A DNA stretch of 64,000 nt, taken from positions 62,001 to 126,000 of IMG/VR virus record IMGVR_UViG_3300035661_000012. One strand, given 5' to 3'. Of the stretch, positions 9,661 to 19,291 are shown in pieces (position 1 is the first letter of the stretch; the number at the start of each line of letters is the position of its first letter). Under the pieces are notes generated by a model. That model was not told where the DNA came from, made no database searches, and was given only the letters and a program-made list of their open reading frames with translations. Both the position numbers and the translations under genes were made by a program. This DNA comes from a virus.

Positions 9661-10265
9661 TGATTATCACAGAATTTAATCAATCGACTTTTCCATTAGA
9701 ACAGATGAATTCTGGTCGTATTAATGCCGAAGAATTAAAGGCATTTACCACAGCTGTAGTCAATGATTTAGAAGCTTTGGCTGCTATATTAAATAATGAT
9801 ATTTCTCCTATTTTACGAACCTTACCAGAGGCAACTGATGTAAATCCTCGCGTTGGTAATTTTGATGGAACCAATATTTATCTTGATAGCAACGCTTCTA
9901 AAGATAAGGATAAAGGTGTTTTTTTTGACACTATTAGTCAACGGCCAATGACGATATATGAAGTGTTGATATTTTTCTTGAGAATTATAGCTGATTTAAA
10001 TAATGGACTCAAAGAAGGTGTTACTATTGGAAATATCGCTTCGCCAATTGTTATTAACGCTGGAAGCACTTATTCTGTTTCATGGCCTTATCTTGATGGC
10101 TTATTTGATTATCAATTGCAAGTATTGAATAATAATATGATATATAAAGCCGCTAATATTACAGTTGGTATTGACACTGTAACTAAAGAGATCAAAATTA
10201 CAAATAATAACAATACAAATATATCTATATTTGGTGTTATTTGGCATCCGGTTTATACTTTTTAA
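9660..10265 (+). CDS. Putative virion protein, small
   Basis: 201 aa, ATG overlapping the previous stop by one base. An N-terminal helical region carries NSGRINAEELKAFTTAVVNDLE, and a C-terminal beta domain starts near IGNIASPIVINAGSTYSV. It sits between a baseplate-like protein and the beta-helix fibre, so a connector or adaptor role is plausible. I do not recognise the family. Confidence 0.5.
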   Translation: MIITEFNQSTFPLEQMNSGRINAEELKAFTTAVVNDLEALAAILNNDISPILRTLPEATDVNPRVGNFDGTNIYLDSNASKDKDKGVFFDTISQRPMTIYEVLIFFLRIIADLNNGLKEGVTIGNIASPIVINAGSTYSVSWPYLDGLFDYQLQVLNNNMIYKAANITVGIDTVTKEIKITNNNNTNISIFGVIWHPVYTF

Positions 10266-10277
10266 TGGAGTTTAAAA

Positions 10278-13274
10278 ATGGGTCTTAAATTCAAAAATAC
10301 AGCGGATATCAAAGCCGCACAATATGAAGGCATTAAGGTTTTACCACGCACACCTAAAAATCCAGAAGATTATCATGCCTTGCAGGATATTTTACGTCAT
10401 AGACAGGTATATTTAGCAAAAGAATTGTATGGCAATGCAAGATTAACTTCAAATCCATATTCTGTTCTTGCCGACGGAACTGTTCGCGTCAATGGTGTTT
10501 GGTATCTCGATGGATATCGTATGGAACTTAATTTACAGGCAGATGGGTATTTACCGCAGCCTCCATTTAATGAAACATATTATCTTGCTCTTTTAATAAA
10601 GTTTGTTACCATAGATTTCACTGAAGATCAAACTATTGCTTTAAAAGATCCATTAACAAAAAAGATTGTTCCTACATCGGAACGTTATAAATTTGTATAT
10701 AGCGCAACTATAATAAACGACCCAAATGTGTTAAGTGGTCTATCTGAATATGATGCCACATATGTGCTTGCCAACATTCAATTTCAAAATGGTCAAATAA
10801 CTTTTTCTGATCCAGACGATATATTCTATATATCTCTCAAATATGCAGAGGCCGCTGAATTAGCAGCATCAGCCATTCATAAGGATAGAGAAGGTTGGGC
10901 AAATATAGATAAATTACGTTCAAGCGATAAGTTACCTGCATATAAAATTTATGAGGACGATCATGAAATTTCCTTTGTTCTTGAAGGTAAAAATGGACGT
11001 CGTTTTGTTTTAAAAGGAACAAAATCTGGGGATGATCTTTTTACTTCACTCAGTTTATATGGTTTTGATCCTAATGAAAATATTACGATTGATTCTAAAT
11101 CGTTATCTCTTAAAAGTGGTCTATATTCTTTTGATGCTAATGATCAAAAATTCCAGCATATTATCGAAGGTGGACATTCATTTGAAACTTCAGCATCTAA
11201 AATGGAATATAAGTCCATACCCTCGAATACATCTGTTAAAGCTGAATTGGTCTATAAAAATTTAGAAAACTGGAGTTCTTCAGTAAATTTAGCGAGTGGT
11301 TCTTCTACCGTTGGAAGCAGCGGATATGGAAAAGCGAGTGCTATATCTTCAAGTAATTTTTCTACATATACTTTTTCTGTCCTTAAAGAAAATCTTCCCC
11401 AGGATTATCTTTTTAAGGTTAATTCGCGTCTATCAAGTGAAGATTTATCAAGTGGTGGCATTTTAGTAACGTTTACATATATAGCTACCAGTGGAGAAGT
11501 ACCTATCCAGAAGAAATTTTATTCATTTGATACTCTTGATAAAGCCGAAGGAGACTATTTTTCCATATATGGAGTAAGTCTCGATAGTCAAGCTACAGAA
11601 CATTCATTTCAATTAAAATATGAGCTTCAATCCACTTCGGGCACTGCTCGTGTTGAATTTAGTAATATGGGCAATGTCGTTTGGAAAAAATATGACAATC
11701 CATTATTATTGTTTAATATACCGAATATGGTTATTGGTGATTTTTTCTTTTTTACCGACAGCAATGGGGCTTTGCGTGTTAAAAGAGTTACCACTGATGT
11801 AGATGCTTTATCTGATGCTCATAACCAACCAGCTGGAAGTAGCGTTGATGATCCTGGTGGTAAATTAGTTGGTTCTGGATCTAGTGCTCCTAGTGGTTCT
11901 GGCGGATTTACAGATTTTGTATATACGACTGACAATGATAAACAATATGGCGTAAGTGTTGATGGTTCTGTTGTTAAATTAAATTTATATGATATTAGCA
12001 AAGCTGGTATTGATGCTAATCTACCTGCTCTTATTAAAAAATCTTATTTTGATGGTGTAGCTGATCAAGTTACTCAATATGGCGTTACTATCCAAAATCA
12101 TACTGACGAATTAGGCGATATAGAAATTAAGCTTAATCAATTAATTAATACTGATCGTAAAGATAATATTCCTGCAAAAGTTGCATATGTTTCACCTTCG
12201 TGGACTGGACAAACGACCCCAGCTTTTCCTTATTTTACAACGATTACTGGTGCTGTTGAGGCATTAAAAAATACTAAAGGTACTGTATTTGTTATGCCGG
12301 GCGAATATACTGAAGATATCGTATTAAGAGATGGTGTTGATATTATAGCATTGGATCCTAATAATACTATTTTACATGGTACAATATCCGATGCAACTAT
12401 TAAAAGTGCTACAATTAGAAGTTCTTTCCCTTATATTTTTGATTCCGATAATGGTTCTGGTGTCAAATGTTATGTAAAATTAAATGTTGATAATGCTAAT
12501 GTTCAAAATTTACCATGTTATTATATAATTCGTCCTGGAAGCGAGATTAAATCTGAAGGATTATTATTAACTAATACGATGTCAACCAGTGGAACCTCAT
12601 ATGGTATTGGCATTGGTATGGGCACTGTTATTGTTACTTCTGGAACTTTTATGCATAAAGGAGATATGGGTAATAAAACAAATTTATGCGGAGGCATTCA
12701 TATCGAAGCTGAAGGTGCTGTTAAGGTTTTTGTCGATGGTAATATTTGGACTAATACGCGTGGAATTTATATTAATAGAGGCAATGGATATGTTCCTGGT
12801 GCATCTTTTGTTCAAGTAAATGGCAATATCTTCCATAATTCTTCTGTAAGGGGATTTAGTAATTTTAATAATGCAATTAATGCTGGGTTAAATTCAACTA
12901 TTGTGGTAAATGGAGATGTTGTAGTAAACGGCACGGGACATGCATGTATAACTGATAGTTCTGGTCAAATGTTTAGTAATGTTTATTTAAATAGTAATAT
13001 AGTATTTTGTAGAAACGATCGAGCTTTTACATCATTCTTAAATAATAGTGGTTCCGATCCTAGTGAATCCAGTCGTAGTGGAAATATTACTGTAAACAAT
13101 GGCAAAGTCATTCAAGCTACTAGCAGCGATGATTATTTTGCTAGTTGTCTTAATTCTCTAACTGGTCCATTAGTATCAAATAAATCAGAACAACATAATG
13201 GTATACTTTGGTCGGTTACGACAGTAAATACTTATCCTTATTTCTATAATCCATACGATACAATTTTCCAATAG
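10278..13274 (+). CDS. Tail fibre/tailspike with pectin-lyase-type beta-helix
   Basis: 998 aa, SD ATGGAG. The N-terminal ~200 residues hold a conserved virion-attachment type region (YGNARLTSNPYSVLADGTVRV, then DGYRMELN). A low-complexity Gly/Ser linker lies near residues 515-545 (GSGSSAPSGSGGF). The C-terminal ~350 residues read as a right-handed beta-helix: FTTITGAVEAL, GTVFVMPGEYTEDIVL and DGVDIIALDPNNTILHG, then repeated VxVNGNI / VVVNGDV rungs, as in pectate lyase-like tailspikes. Whether it depolymerises polysaccharide or only binds cannot be told; no catalytic dyad is evident by eye. Confidence 0.75.
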   Translation: MGLKFKNTADIKAAQYEGIKVLPRTPKNPEDYHALQDILRHRQVYLAKELYGNARLTSNPYSVLADGTVRVNGVWYLDGYRMELNLQADGYLPQPPFNETYYLALLIKFVTIDFTEDQTIALKDPLTKKIVPTSERYKFVYSATIINDPNVLSGLSEYDATYVLANIQFQNGQITFSDPDDIFYISLKYAEAAELAASAIHKDREGWANIDKLRSSDKLPAYKIYEDDHEISFVLEGKNGRRFVLKGTKSGDDLFTSLSLYGFDPNENITIDSKSLSLKSGLYSFDANDQKFQHIIEGGHSFETSASKMEYKSIPSNTSVKAELVYKNLENWSSSVNLASGSSTVGSSGYGKASAISSSNFSTYTFSVLKENLPQDYLFKVNSRLSSEDLSSGGILVTFTYIATSGEVPIQKKFYSFDTLDKAEGDYFSIYGVSLDSQATEHSFQLKYELQSTSGTARVEFSNMGNVVWKKYDNPLLLFNIPNMVIGDFFFFTDSNGALRVKRVTTDVDALSDAHNQPAGSSVDDPGGKLVGSGSSAPSGSGGFTDFVYTTDNDKQYGVSVDGSVVKLNLYDISKAGIDANLPALIKKSYFDGVADQVTQYGVTIQNHTDELGDIEIKLNQLINTDRKDNIPAKVAYVSPSWTGQTTPAFPYFTTITGAVEALKNTKGTVFVMPGEYTEDIVLRDGVDIIALDPNNTILHGTISDATIKSATIRSSFPYIFDSDNGSGVKCYVKLNVDNANVQNLPCYYIIRPGSEIKSEGLLLTNTMSTSGTSYGIGIGMGTVIVTSGTFMHKGDMGNKTNLCGGIHIEAEGAVKVFVDGNIWTNTRGIYINRGNGYVPGASFVQVNGNIFHNSSVRGFSNFNNAINAGLNSTIVVNGDVVVNGTGHACITDSSGQMFSNVYLNSNIVFCRNDRAFTSFLNNSGSDPSESSRSGNITVNNGKVIQATSSDDYFASCLNSLTGPLVSNKSEQHNGILWSVTTVNTYPYFYNPYDTIFQ

Positions 13275-13282
13275 GGTAATTT

Positions 13283-13813
13283 ATGGGCGAAGATATAATA
13301 TCTTTACTGAAAGAAAAAATAGACAAACTTGAAACGCAGTTACGTAGTGTTGAAGAAAAACTTCAAACGCATAATCTTGTGCATATTGAAATAGCAAAGG
13401 AACAAGCTGAAATTATGGAATGGAGACGCAGAATAGAGATTACACTTCAAGAGCTTGATGCAAATGATAAGCATATACGTGCCTCTTTGCATAAATTGTT
13501 AGGTCGCACGCCAGATTTTGCTGTGCAGGTCTCTAAAGATAACGCTGGTCCTAAAAGAATGATGAGCGATGTGGTTTCTGAAATGTATGATTTTTTATCT
13601 ATATTTAAAAAATATCCTAAAGAACAAATTTCCGACTATCTTGACACGGCTACATCAATGATGAATCAATGGAATGTATTAAAAAAATGGAAAGTATTAC
13701 ATATACTTATTGTTTTATTAATTCTAAATTTATTATCAAATTTGAGAATAAATACAGATATGTTCAAAATAATATTTGACCATGTATTGAATATTTTTGG
13801 TGCAAAATTATGA
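13283..13813 (+). CDS. Coiled-coil protein with C-terminal membrane segment
   Basis: 176 aa. Residues ~5-85 form a strong heptad coiled coil (LLKEKIDKLETQLRSVEEKL). Residues ~136-155 are a hydrophobic span (VLHILIVLLILNLL) followed by a short amphipathic tail. This resembles small phage membrane coiled-coil proteins next to holins (XhlA-like in layout). It overlaps the next gene by 4 bases. A lysis-accessory role is inferred only from topology. Confidence 0.45.
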   Translation: MGEDIISLLKEKIDKLETQLRSVEEKLQTHNLVHIEIAKEQAEIMEWRRRIEITLQELDANDKHIRASLHKLLGRTPDFAVQVSKDNAGPKRMMSDVVSEMYDFLSIFKKYPKEQISDYLDTATSMMNQWNVLKKWKVLHILIVLLILNLLSNLRINTDMFKIIFDHVLNIFGAKL

Positions 13814-14199
13814 TAACTGGTGATATTGTTTTTCTTAAAAGCAATGATGAGATTCTTAAATCTTACATTGCATATGATAAAAATCTTGTTGTTGGTACTA
13901 ATTTATTTGGTATCACGCTCGAGACTATTGATTATTTAAGAAAAAAAGGGGATGTATCAATTATGCGTCCTAAAAAAGATCCAAAATATTTTAGACGCAA
14001 TGAATTAGCAAGCTATTTAAGGGAGCTCATCATGAAAACTAAACGGCTTTCTTATAAAGAGCGGATAAACTTTATTAGGTATATTGTTATGCTTTACAAT
14101 CAGATATTTAAGATAGATTTAATAGAGCACCCCGCTATTGAGATTAATAATAAAAATGTTTATAATTCTCCAGAATTAGTTGAGGAATTTTATATATGA
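13810..14199 (+). CDS. Hypothetical protein (129 aa)
   Basis: A mixed alpha/beta, lysine-rich protein coupled by overlap to both neighbours (ATGA-type junctions at 13810 and 14196). A basic central segment (RPKKDPKYFRRNELASYLRE) could contact nucleic acid or membrane. I do not recognise a family. Position inside a four-gene coupled run with two membrane-anchored proteins suggests it works with them. Confidence 0.45.
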   Translation: MITGDIVFLKSNDEILKSYIAYDKNLVVGTNLFGITLETIDYLRKKGDVSIMRPKKDPKYFRRNELASYLRELIMKTKRLSYKERINFIRYIVMLYNQIFKIDLIEHPAIEINNKNVYNSPELVEEFYI

Positions 14200-14939
14200 A
14201 TAATACAAATAAAATATTGTTGTGGGTATCTGCTGGTATTCTTGTAATACTATTATGTGTCGGAGGCTATTTTTTTATCAAATACCGAGATTATGTCTCT
14301 GAGAATCAATCTCTCAGTTGTCAATTTGCTGAACAACAAAAGATAGTTAAACGCGATTCTACAACTTGGGAGCTATTAGCTTTAGAAGTTAAGTCGCTTA
14401 AATATGAAAATGAAACATTAAAGAAGACAATTAGTAAAGCTGAGCGTTCAGCTTATTTGCTTGCAAATATGAAATTTGATTTTAACGGTAAGAAAGACAC
14501 TATCATTACTGTTGTTAAAGATACTGTTTCAAAGGTAAGGATGTTTGCAGGTACATATTTGGATGGTATATATTTGGCGGGAAGCTTTGAACCGTATAAT
14601 CCGTATAGATTATTTATTGATTCATTAAAAGCCTCGTTTGGAATTGATGTTGCTTTATCTGAAGACAATGATAATAAATGGTTTTATGATATAGTTACTT
14701 CTTCAAAATATCTTGTGCCTAAGTATGTCAATGTGCAGGTTAGACCTAAAGAAAAGGTTAAGCGAATAGGATATTATTATGGAGCTGGATTGCATGGTAA
14801 TTTTTCTGGTTCGTTATTTAAGGGTATTACTGTTGATGGCGGTTTTACATATGATACCTATGGTGGTGGAATATATGTTGGTAATTTCGAAAAAAGTGGT
14901 TATTTCGGCATTAAAATATACAAATTTGGAGTGTTCTAA
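14196..14939 (+). CDS. Membrane-anchored protein, spanin-like layout
   Basis: 247 aa. An N-terminal transmembrane helix (residues ~8-28, ILLWVSAGILVILLCVGGYF) is followed by a coiled coil (residues ~40-85) and a beta-rich, Gly/Tyr-rich C-terminus (YYYGAGLHGNFSG..., GGGIYVGNF). A DTIITVVKDTV strand is typical of periplasmic phage proteins. TM + coiled coil + periplasmic domain is the layout of inner-membrane or unimolecular spanins, but no lipobox exists. Function is therefore inference. Confidence 0.4.
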   Translation: MNNTNKILLWVSAGILVILLCVGGYFFIKYRDYVSENQSLSCQFAEQQKIVKRDSTTWELLALEVKSLKYENETLKKTISKAERSAYLLANMKFDFNGKKDTIITVVKDTVSKVRMFAGTYLDGIYLAGSFEPYNPYRLFIDSLKASFGIDVALSEDNDNKWFYDIVTSSKYLVPKYVNVQVRPKEKVKRIGYYYGAGLHGNFSGSLFKGITVDGGFTYDTYGGGIYVGNFEKSGYFGIKIYKFGVF

Positions 14940-15205
14940 TGGATTTAACTCAACTAACAGCTGCTGTTACTCAGCTGCAGAAAGATGTGGTTACTATTAA
15001 TAAAATGATTAGTACCATTTTAGAAACCATCACCTCTCTTCCAAACACATATGCTAGCAAGCTGGAATTTAAACAATTGGATATGTTTAGAGGCGAACAG
15101 ATACAAAGTATCTTAGATGAATTAAATGGTACCCCGGATATTACCGGACTATCTGAAAGAGTTGCAAATCTTGAACGGATTCTCTCTCAGCCTCCCAAAT
15201 CCTAA
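14939..15205 (+). CDS. Small coiled-coil protein (88 aa)
   Basis: Starts on the TAATG of the previous gene. Almost entirely heptad-patterned (LTAAVTQLQKDVVTINKMI, LSERVANLERIL), so likely an oligomerising rod. It is the last plus-strand gene of the tail block before the convergent junction. Family unknown. Confidence 0.5.
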   Translation: MDLTQLTAAVTQLQKDVVTINKMISTILETITSLPNTYASKLEFKQLDMFRGEQIQSILDELNGTPDITGLSERVANLERILSQPPKS

Positions 15206-15248
15206 CATCACCTCTTAGCAATAACCATTATCTCTCTCGATAAATATA

Positions 15249-15289
15249 GCCACCCAAAGATTAAGACACAAGTTTAATCTTCAGGTGGC
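15249..15289. terminator. Stem-loop at the convergent junction
   Basis: GCCACCCAAAGATTAA (15249-15264) is nearly complementary to TTAATCTTCAGGTGGC (15274-15289), with a small internal mismatch. It lies between the converging plus and minus operons, so it probably terminates both, although no strong T-run follows on either side. Confidence 0.55.
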
Positions 15290-15303
15290 AAATAAACGTC
15301 GCA

Positions 15304-15738
15304 CTATATGACGATTACGCGATTTATATCTTTCTCAATTACAAAATTGGCAGCTGTTTGTATGTATTCTGGCGAATACTCTATTTTATCTTGAACTAAT
15401 ATCACAATATCATATAAACGGCCTCTGAATACCTCTCCAAGAGTCGCATTTTTAATATCTACAGGAACAAACGTCCACTGCCCTGCTCGATTGTAGATTC
15501 CATTCTCAGCGAATGAATTTGACATCGGATATCCATTATCTGCGAATACTTTCTTTAATTTGAAATGCATATATTCTAGCATAACATCATTTCCAATAAC
15601 CATTCCATGAAATTTTGGCGTTGTCTTGCGTAATTCTGCATCGTCCATCGTTAGCCAATTATCTGGGAGACGGTTTACCTCCCAGTATGGCTGAAAATAT
15701 TCGAGTATTCGCTCTTCAAATGTTTGAATTTTGTCCAT
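15304..15738 (-). CDS. Hypothetical protein (144 aa)
   Basis: Last gene of the long leftward operon, starting on a TAATG overlap with the dNMP kinase. A WEVNRLPDNWLTMDDAELR motif lies near the N-terminus and a DIVILVQDKIEYSPEYI segment near the C-terminus. No family recognised. Coupling suggests co-expression with the kinase. Confidence 0.45.
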   Translation of the reverse strand: MDKIQTFEERILEYFQPYWEVNRLPDNWLTMDDAELRKTTPKFHGMVIGNDVMLEYMHFKLKKVFADNGYPMSNSFAENGIYNRAGQWTFVPVDIKNATLGEVFRGRLYDIVILVQDKIEYSPEYIQTAANFVIEKDINRVIVI

Positions 15739-16472
15739 TAGACCGCCTTTTTATTGTCGGACCAAATATTAATAATATTATCAAAAGTTTCAAGCGATGA
15801 TGCACGAAGTTTATCTATATCCTTGTCCATGCAATCAATTGTAAAATCAGCTTTTATTTTATCCAGCTCAATTTCTGATGGATGCTTGGGGTCTCTGTCT
15901 GTAGCTAAATATTGAGTTCCATCCTGCTTCCATCTATTAACTCTGACGAAAAAGCCATTTATTGATTTTATGAATTTGTATTCATTTAGGAATCGCGTAT
16001 CTGGAATTAAAATAATAGCATTTGGATCCATATCTTCTATTTGCTTTTTAATAATATTGACCCAATAATTGCCGCCAAAGTATGTTCTGCGATAATCAGT
16101 TCCCCAAAACTGTAAAATCTCAGCGTCTTTCTCTTCCATCCGATGATATACGTCTATGTTTCTATCTTCGAATATTTTATGAAGTCGGGGAACTTCTTCA
16201 ATAGAATAATGTCCATAAATAGCTGTTGATTTATCTGCTTTAAAATATTTCTCAAAGATCATGTATTCGTTTACTTGTTTGCGCGTGTTAAATATGCGTA
16301 TAGCAAGAGGATTATTTTCATCTTCTCTTGACACCTCTGCATATAAAGCATCTGCCCAATGCATAATAATAACATCGCCGTAAACATCTTTTATGTATCT
16401 AGCCGCATAATCTTTACCCTGTCTAGCTTTGTTTCCAAAGCCTATTACTAGTGGATATTGTTTATTTTTCAT
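15738..16472 (-). CDS. Deoxynucleoside monophosphate kinase
   Basis: Phosphorylates dNMPs to dNDPs for phage DNA synthesis. The protein has a variant P-loop near the N-terminus (IGFGNKARQGKD), the family's LQFWGTD-R-R segment with YWVN, and IPDTRFLNE, matching T4 gp1-type dNMP kinases. I chose the ATG at 16472 (244 aa) because TGAGGACG precedes it; an in-frame TTG lies 12 bases upstream. It overlaps the upstream gene by 11 bases. It works with the ribonucleotide reductase at 35-37.8 kb. Confidence 0.8.
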   Translation of the reverse strand: MKNKQYPLVIGFGNKARQGKDYAARYIKDVYGDVIIMHWADALYAEVSREDENNPLAIRIFNTRKQVNEYMIFEKYFKADKSTAIYGHYSIEEVPRLHKIFEDRNIDVYHRMEEKDAEILQFWGTDYRRTYFGGNYWVNIIKKQIEDMDPNAIILIPDTRFLNEYKFIKSINGFFVRVNRWKQDGTQYLATDRDPKHPSEIELDKIKADFTIDCMDKDIDKLRASSLETFDNIINIWSDNKKAV

Positions 16473-16812
16473 CTGCGTCCTCAAATAATTCTAATTGCTG
16501 GGGATCTTTAAAATTAATATCTTGTATTCCCCCGAGTTTCATACGTAGTTTAATTAAATAACTGATTGCTAGTTCTATTTTGTCAAAAGCCCCTGCCTCA
16601 TCTCCCTTCTCTGCTAATTCTTCTGCCTCAAGTAATTGCGTATTAACATAAAATCTCCGTATATGCCTAATCTCTTGATGCAATAAATGTTTTGAGCTAG
16701 GAAGTTCTTCATCTGCGGTATTTAGCAAGCTTTCATATTTGAATATATGTTTAAGCTTCGGCAAAATGATTTCTTTGATATAGTCTAATTTCATTGCGTG
16801 ATAATCTATCAT
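16462..16812 (-). CDS. Hypothetical helical protein (116 aa)
   Basis: AAGGAG precedes the ATG. Mostly alpha-helical with charged heptads (HLLHQEIRHIRRFYVN, LLEAEELAEKGDEAGAF), and an acidic tail ending LELFEDADEK. Its position between a Cas4-like protein and dNMP kinase suggests a small replication or recombination accessory. No family recognised. Confidence 0.45.
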   Translation of the reverse strand: MIDYHAMKLDYIKEIILPKLKHIFKYESLLNTADEELPSSKHLLHQEIRHIRRFYVNTQLLEAEELAEKGDEAGAFDKIELAISYLIKLRMKLGGIQDINFKDPQQLELFEDADEK

Positions 16813-16842
16813 AGTTACTCCTTATGCGACGAAGACAACCAT

Positions 16843-17850
16843 TTAGGTTGTCTTCTCTACTCGCTTATGTTTCTTTTGTGGTTTTTGTCCTTTGACGCCA
16901 AGATGGTCTGCAATAGCTTCTTGTGTCCAGCATATATCTTTGAATCCGCAATAGCTACAATTCCAATCGCCAGGACGTTCATTAGGCTTTTTCTTAAAAT
17001 CATCGTATTTTGATTTTGATAGGCGACCAGCAGCATATTCTGCTTCTATTTTGTCATCTGTATAGACTAATTCGTAATCTCTTGGTGGCAATTCTAATTC
17101 TTCTTTTGCCTTGCCAGAGCTTAATTCTTTAACAGCGTTTTTTACATAGTTTCCTAATAGCTCGAAACGTTCTATAACATTTTCATAATAGAAGCGCATA
17201 TCAGGAACTCCATCTACAACTACACGATGTCTTCCTGTTGCATCTGGTTCTAATGTTATATCAAATTCAATGCGACTCATATTATCCCTTAAAAGATATA
17301 CAAGTTTGCCGCCGACCAAATCTTCATCATCTTTGAAATTCCATAGGTAAGTGCTCAATTGAAGCACATGTTCAATCATTGGTCTACCTTTGGTTTCATT
17401 TCGTCCTCCGAATAGCTCCCTTTCTTTTATGTATCCATATGTAGATTTACATTCTATGAATATTTTTCCTCCTCCATCAGGATGCCGTGCTATAATATCT
17501 ATTTCGCCAGACACCATTGTTTTGGGGTCCCAAAATTTGACAGAGCGGTTATCATATATGCCGGCTATTTTAACTAATTCTGCAATAAAATCTTCTATTT
17601 GCCGTCCAAATTCAAAAATAAACTCTGCTTTTATTCCATTTGGGGCCTCTGGGAAGCCAAATATTCTGTAGAACGATTTTCTATGGCATCCACCAGCTAT
17701 TGAGGCTGTATTCGTTTCTGGATCTATTAAAACAACGCTTGCTTCAGATGGATAGAGAGAAATACGTCTATTGCCTTCGAATCGATCTCTTACTAAAGCG
17801 TTATCTAGCGTTTCCCAAAACTTGAAACTATTCAATAGTTTCTGATTCAT
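16843..17850 (-). CDS. Cas4/RecB-type PD-(D/E)XK nuclease with Fe-S cysteines
   Basis: 335 aa from the ATG at 17850 (SD GGAGA; an in-frame TTG lies upstream). Active-site elements are visible: GEIDIIA (Asp), IFIECKSTYG (ExK), then a QLSTYLWNF helix (QxxxY). A Cys in GGCHRKSFYR near residue 55 and a C-terminal CSYCGFKDIC cluster give the four-cysteine pattern of Cas4/AddB Fe-S nucleases. Likely an ssDNA-end-processing exonuclease for recombination. No CRISPR array or other Cas gene is present. Confidence 0.8.
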   Translation of the reverse strand: MNQKLLNSFKFWETLDNALVRDRFEGNRRISLYPSEASVVLIDPETNTASIAGGCHRKSFYRIFGFPEAPNGIKAEFIFEFGRQIEDFIAELVKIAGIYDNRSVKFWDPKTMVSGEIDIIARHPDGGGKIFIECKSTYGYIKERELFGGRNETKGRPMIEHVLQLSTYLWNFKDDEDLVGGKLVYLLRDNMSRIEFDITLEPDATGRHRVVVDGVPDMRFYYENVIERFELLGNYVKNAVKELSSGKAKEELELPPRDYELVYTDDKIEAEYAAGRLSKSKYDDFKKKPNERPGDWNCSYCGFKDICWTQEAIADHLGVKGQKPQKKHKRVEKTT

Positions 17851-18001
17851 AATTGTCTCCGTGTTGAAATCCAATTGGATATTTATTGTTAATAATAACT
17901 TCTGTTAATTTAGATTGGGCTTCAGCCATATTGAATAATCCGCGCAATTGTTCAATAGGCTGATTTGCCCGATTATTTCCAACGCCAGATCGATCAGCCA
18001 T
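17828..18001 (-). CDS. Hypothetical small protein (57 aa)
   Basis: Starts at MADRSGVGNNRA (ATG 18001; an in-frame TTG at 18025 is possible, and no SD is ideally placed for the ATG). Overlaps the nuclease start by 23 bases. The N-terminus is polar and the central helix hydrophilic (LRGLFNMAEAQSKLTEVI). Function unknown. Confidence 0.4.
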   Translation of the reverse strand: MADRSGVGNNRANQPIEQLRGLFNMAEAQSKLTEVIINNKYPIGFQHGDNYESETIE

Positions 18002-18027
18002 CTGCAGATAAGAGATAATCCTCAAGT

Positions 18028-18720
18028 TTATTCGGAACGTTGGTTTTTAATTTTACTTAGCTTTCCGATTAGTTGTTTTTTAATACGTGTAATATTATGC
18101 GGCAATCTTAATTGTTCATGTGTAAACTCAAATGTTGTCAATAACGTTTCCCATATGCTATCTCCGTTACACAATGCATTATAGCAGATGCGTCTTTCAA
18201 CGGGATTGAGTTGCATTGGCGCAATTAAGAAAAGCCAGCCGTCATCTAAAAGCCATCTTTCATCAATAACAAATGTTTCTTCAAAAGACACTTGTGGTTC
18301 TTCTTCAATGGCTTCGTATTTGAATTCGTTAATACTAAGCTTCTTGATTTCGTTGGCCACTGCAAAGATCGTTTGTCTTTGTAATATTTCTCTAAGAGGA
18401 TTCTTCGGATGTCTTAATTTTATATACCATTCGGCATATTCTTTATATGCAATAAACAGTATTGACTCAAAATGGTCAATCGAGTAGATATTAATTATGC
18501 TTTGACATAGATCGATGGTTTTTGTTACATCTAATTTATAATCAAATCTGCCTCGCATTACATTAATGAAGAATTTTGCCGTTTGTACTGATGTATCCAT
18601 TGATAGAAAGGTTTCTAAATAGCTTCTAAAAATATGACGGCGTTTTATATAAAACTTGTTGATTCCCTCGTTTTCGATAACTGGCGTAAGATGGTATTCT
18701 AAACTACTAAGGCTTAGCAT
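18028..18720 (-). CDS. Hypothetical protein with possible sigma-like C-terminal HTH
   Basis: 230 aa, helical throughout. Residues ~170-225 read LNPVERRICYNALCNG... followed by a LPHNITRIKKQLIGKLSKI helix. This loosely matches the 'R-E-R ... L-x-x-V-x-R-I-x-x-R-A-L-x-K-L' architecture of sigma70 region 4. No region 2 (-10 recognition) is evident. It could be a highly diverged phage sigma factor or simply a DNA-binding protein. It overlaps the RusA-like gene by 14 bases. Confidence 0.35.
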   Translation of the reverse strand: MLSLSSLEYHLTPVIENEGINKFYIKRRHIFRSYLETFLSMDTSVQTAKFFINVMRGRFDYKLDVTKTIDLCQSIINIYSIDHFESILFIAYKEYAEWYIKLRHPKNPLREILQRQTIFAVANEIKKLSINEFKYEAIEEEPQVSFEETFVIDERWLLDDGWLFLIAPMQLNPVERRICYNALCNGDSIWETLLTTFEFTHEQLRLPHNITRIKKQLIGKLSKIKNQRSE

Positions 18721-19291
18721 TGTAAAAGAATATCTCCGTGCGCGGAAATTCTGTATCGTATCTTACTCTAGAATCTGAATGGTGCGATGCAATAATACCG
18801 CAGTGATCGTCTTTTATGATACCAGCTCTGACTAAAATATCTTGTGGTGCTTCGTAAAGGTTAGAGATATCAACTCTTCGCTTAGAATCACGATAGAAAT
18901 TAAATTTCAAAGTATATGGCGGATCATTTGGTATAAATGCGGGGAAATATTTTTGGAAATATGCTAGATAGTATTCTTCAAAAGGAGCATATCTTTTATT
19001 TGGTAATCTCATTCCATGGAAGTTTGTCTGCGAATTTTTCTTTATCACAGGATTACCCATTAATATAAAGAAGCAGATAGCTCCTGTTTCTATTGAGTTT
19101 TTTAATGCGGCCGAATGTATTTCTTCGGGTACTATTGTATAAACATCATTTTTAATCATATGCTTAACAATTGTGCTTTCAGAAACATCAGCTAATTTAG
19201 CTATTGCTCCATACCAAAGGCCTTTATCGGCATATTTTTTTAACCATTCTGCGTCTCTATAAGATCGATCTAACGTCTTGGTTTTTGCCAT
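18707..19291 (-). CDS. RusA-like Holliday junction resolvase with N-terminal HTH
   Basis: 194 aa, SD AAGG. Residues ~14-48 form a helix-turn-helix-like segment (GAIAKLADVSESTIVKHMI). Residues 70-190 are RusA-like: a GNPVIKKNS entry strand, then VDISNLYEAPQDILV...IIKDDH, equivalent to the D-x-D-N ... DD catalytic face of RusA. The second Asp of the first pair is Ser here, a change also seen in other family members as I recall. Predicted to resolve branched DNA before packaging. Confidence 0.75.
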   Translation of the reverse strand: MAKTKTLDRSYRDAEWLKKYADKGLWYGAIAKLADVSESTIVKHMIKNDVYTIVPEEIHSAALKNSIETGAICFFILMGNPVIKKNSQTNFHGMRLPNKRYAPFEEYYLAYFQKYFPAFIPNDPPYTLKFNFYRDSKRRVDISNLYEAPQDILVRAGIIKDDHCGIIASHHSDSRVRYDTEFPRTEIFFYNAKP

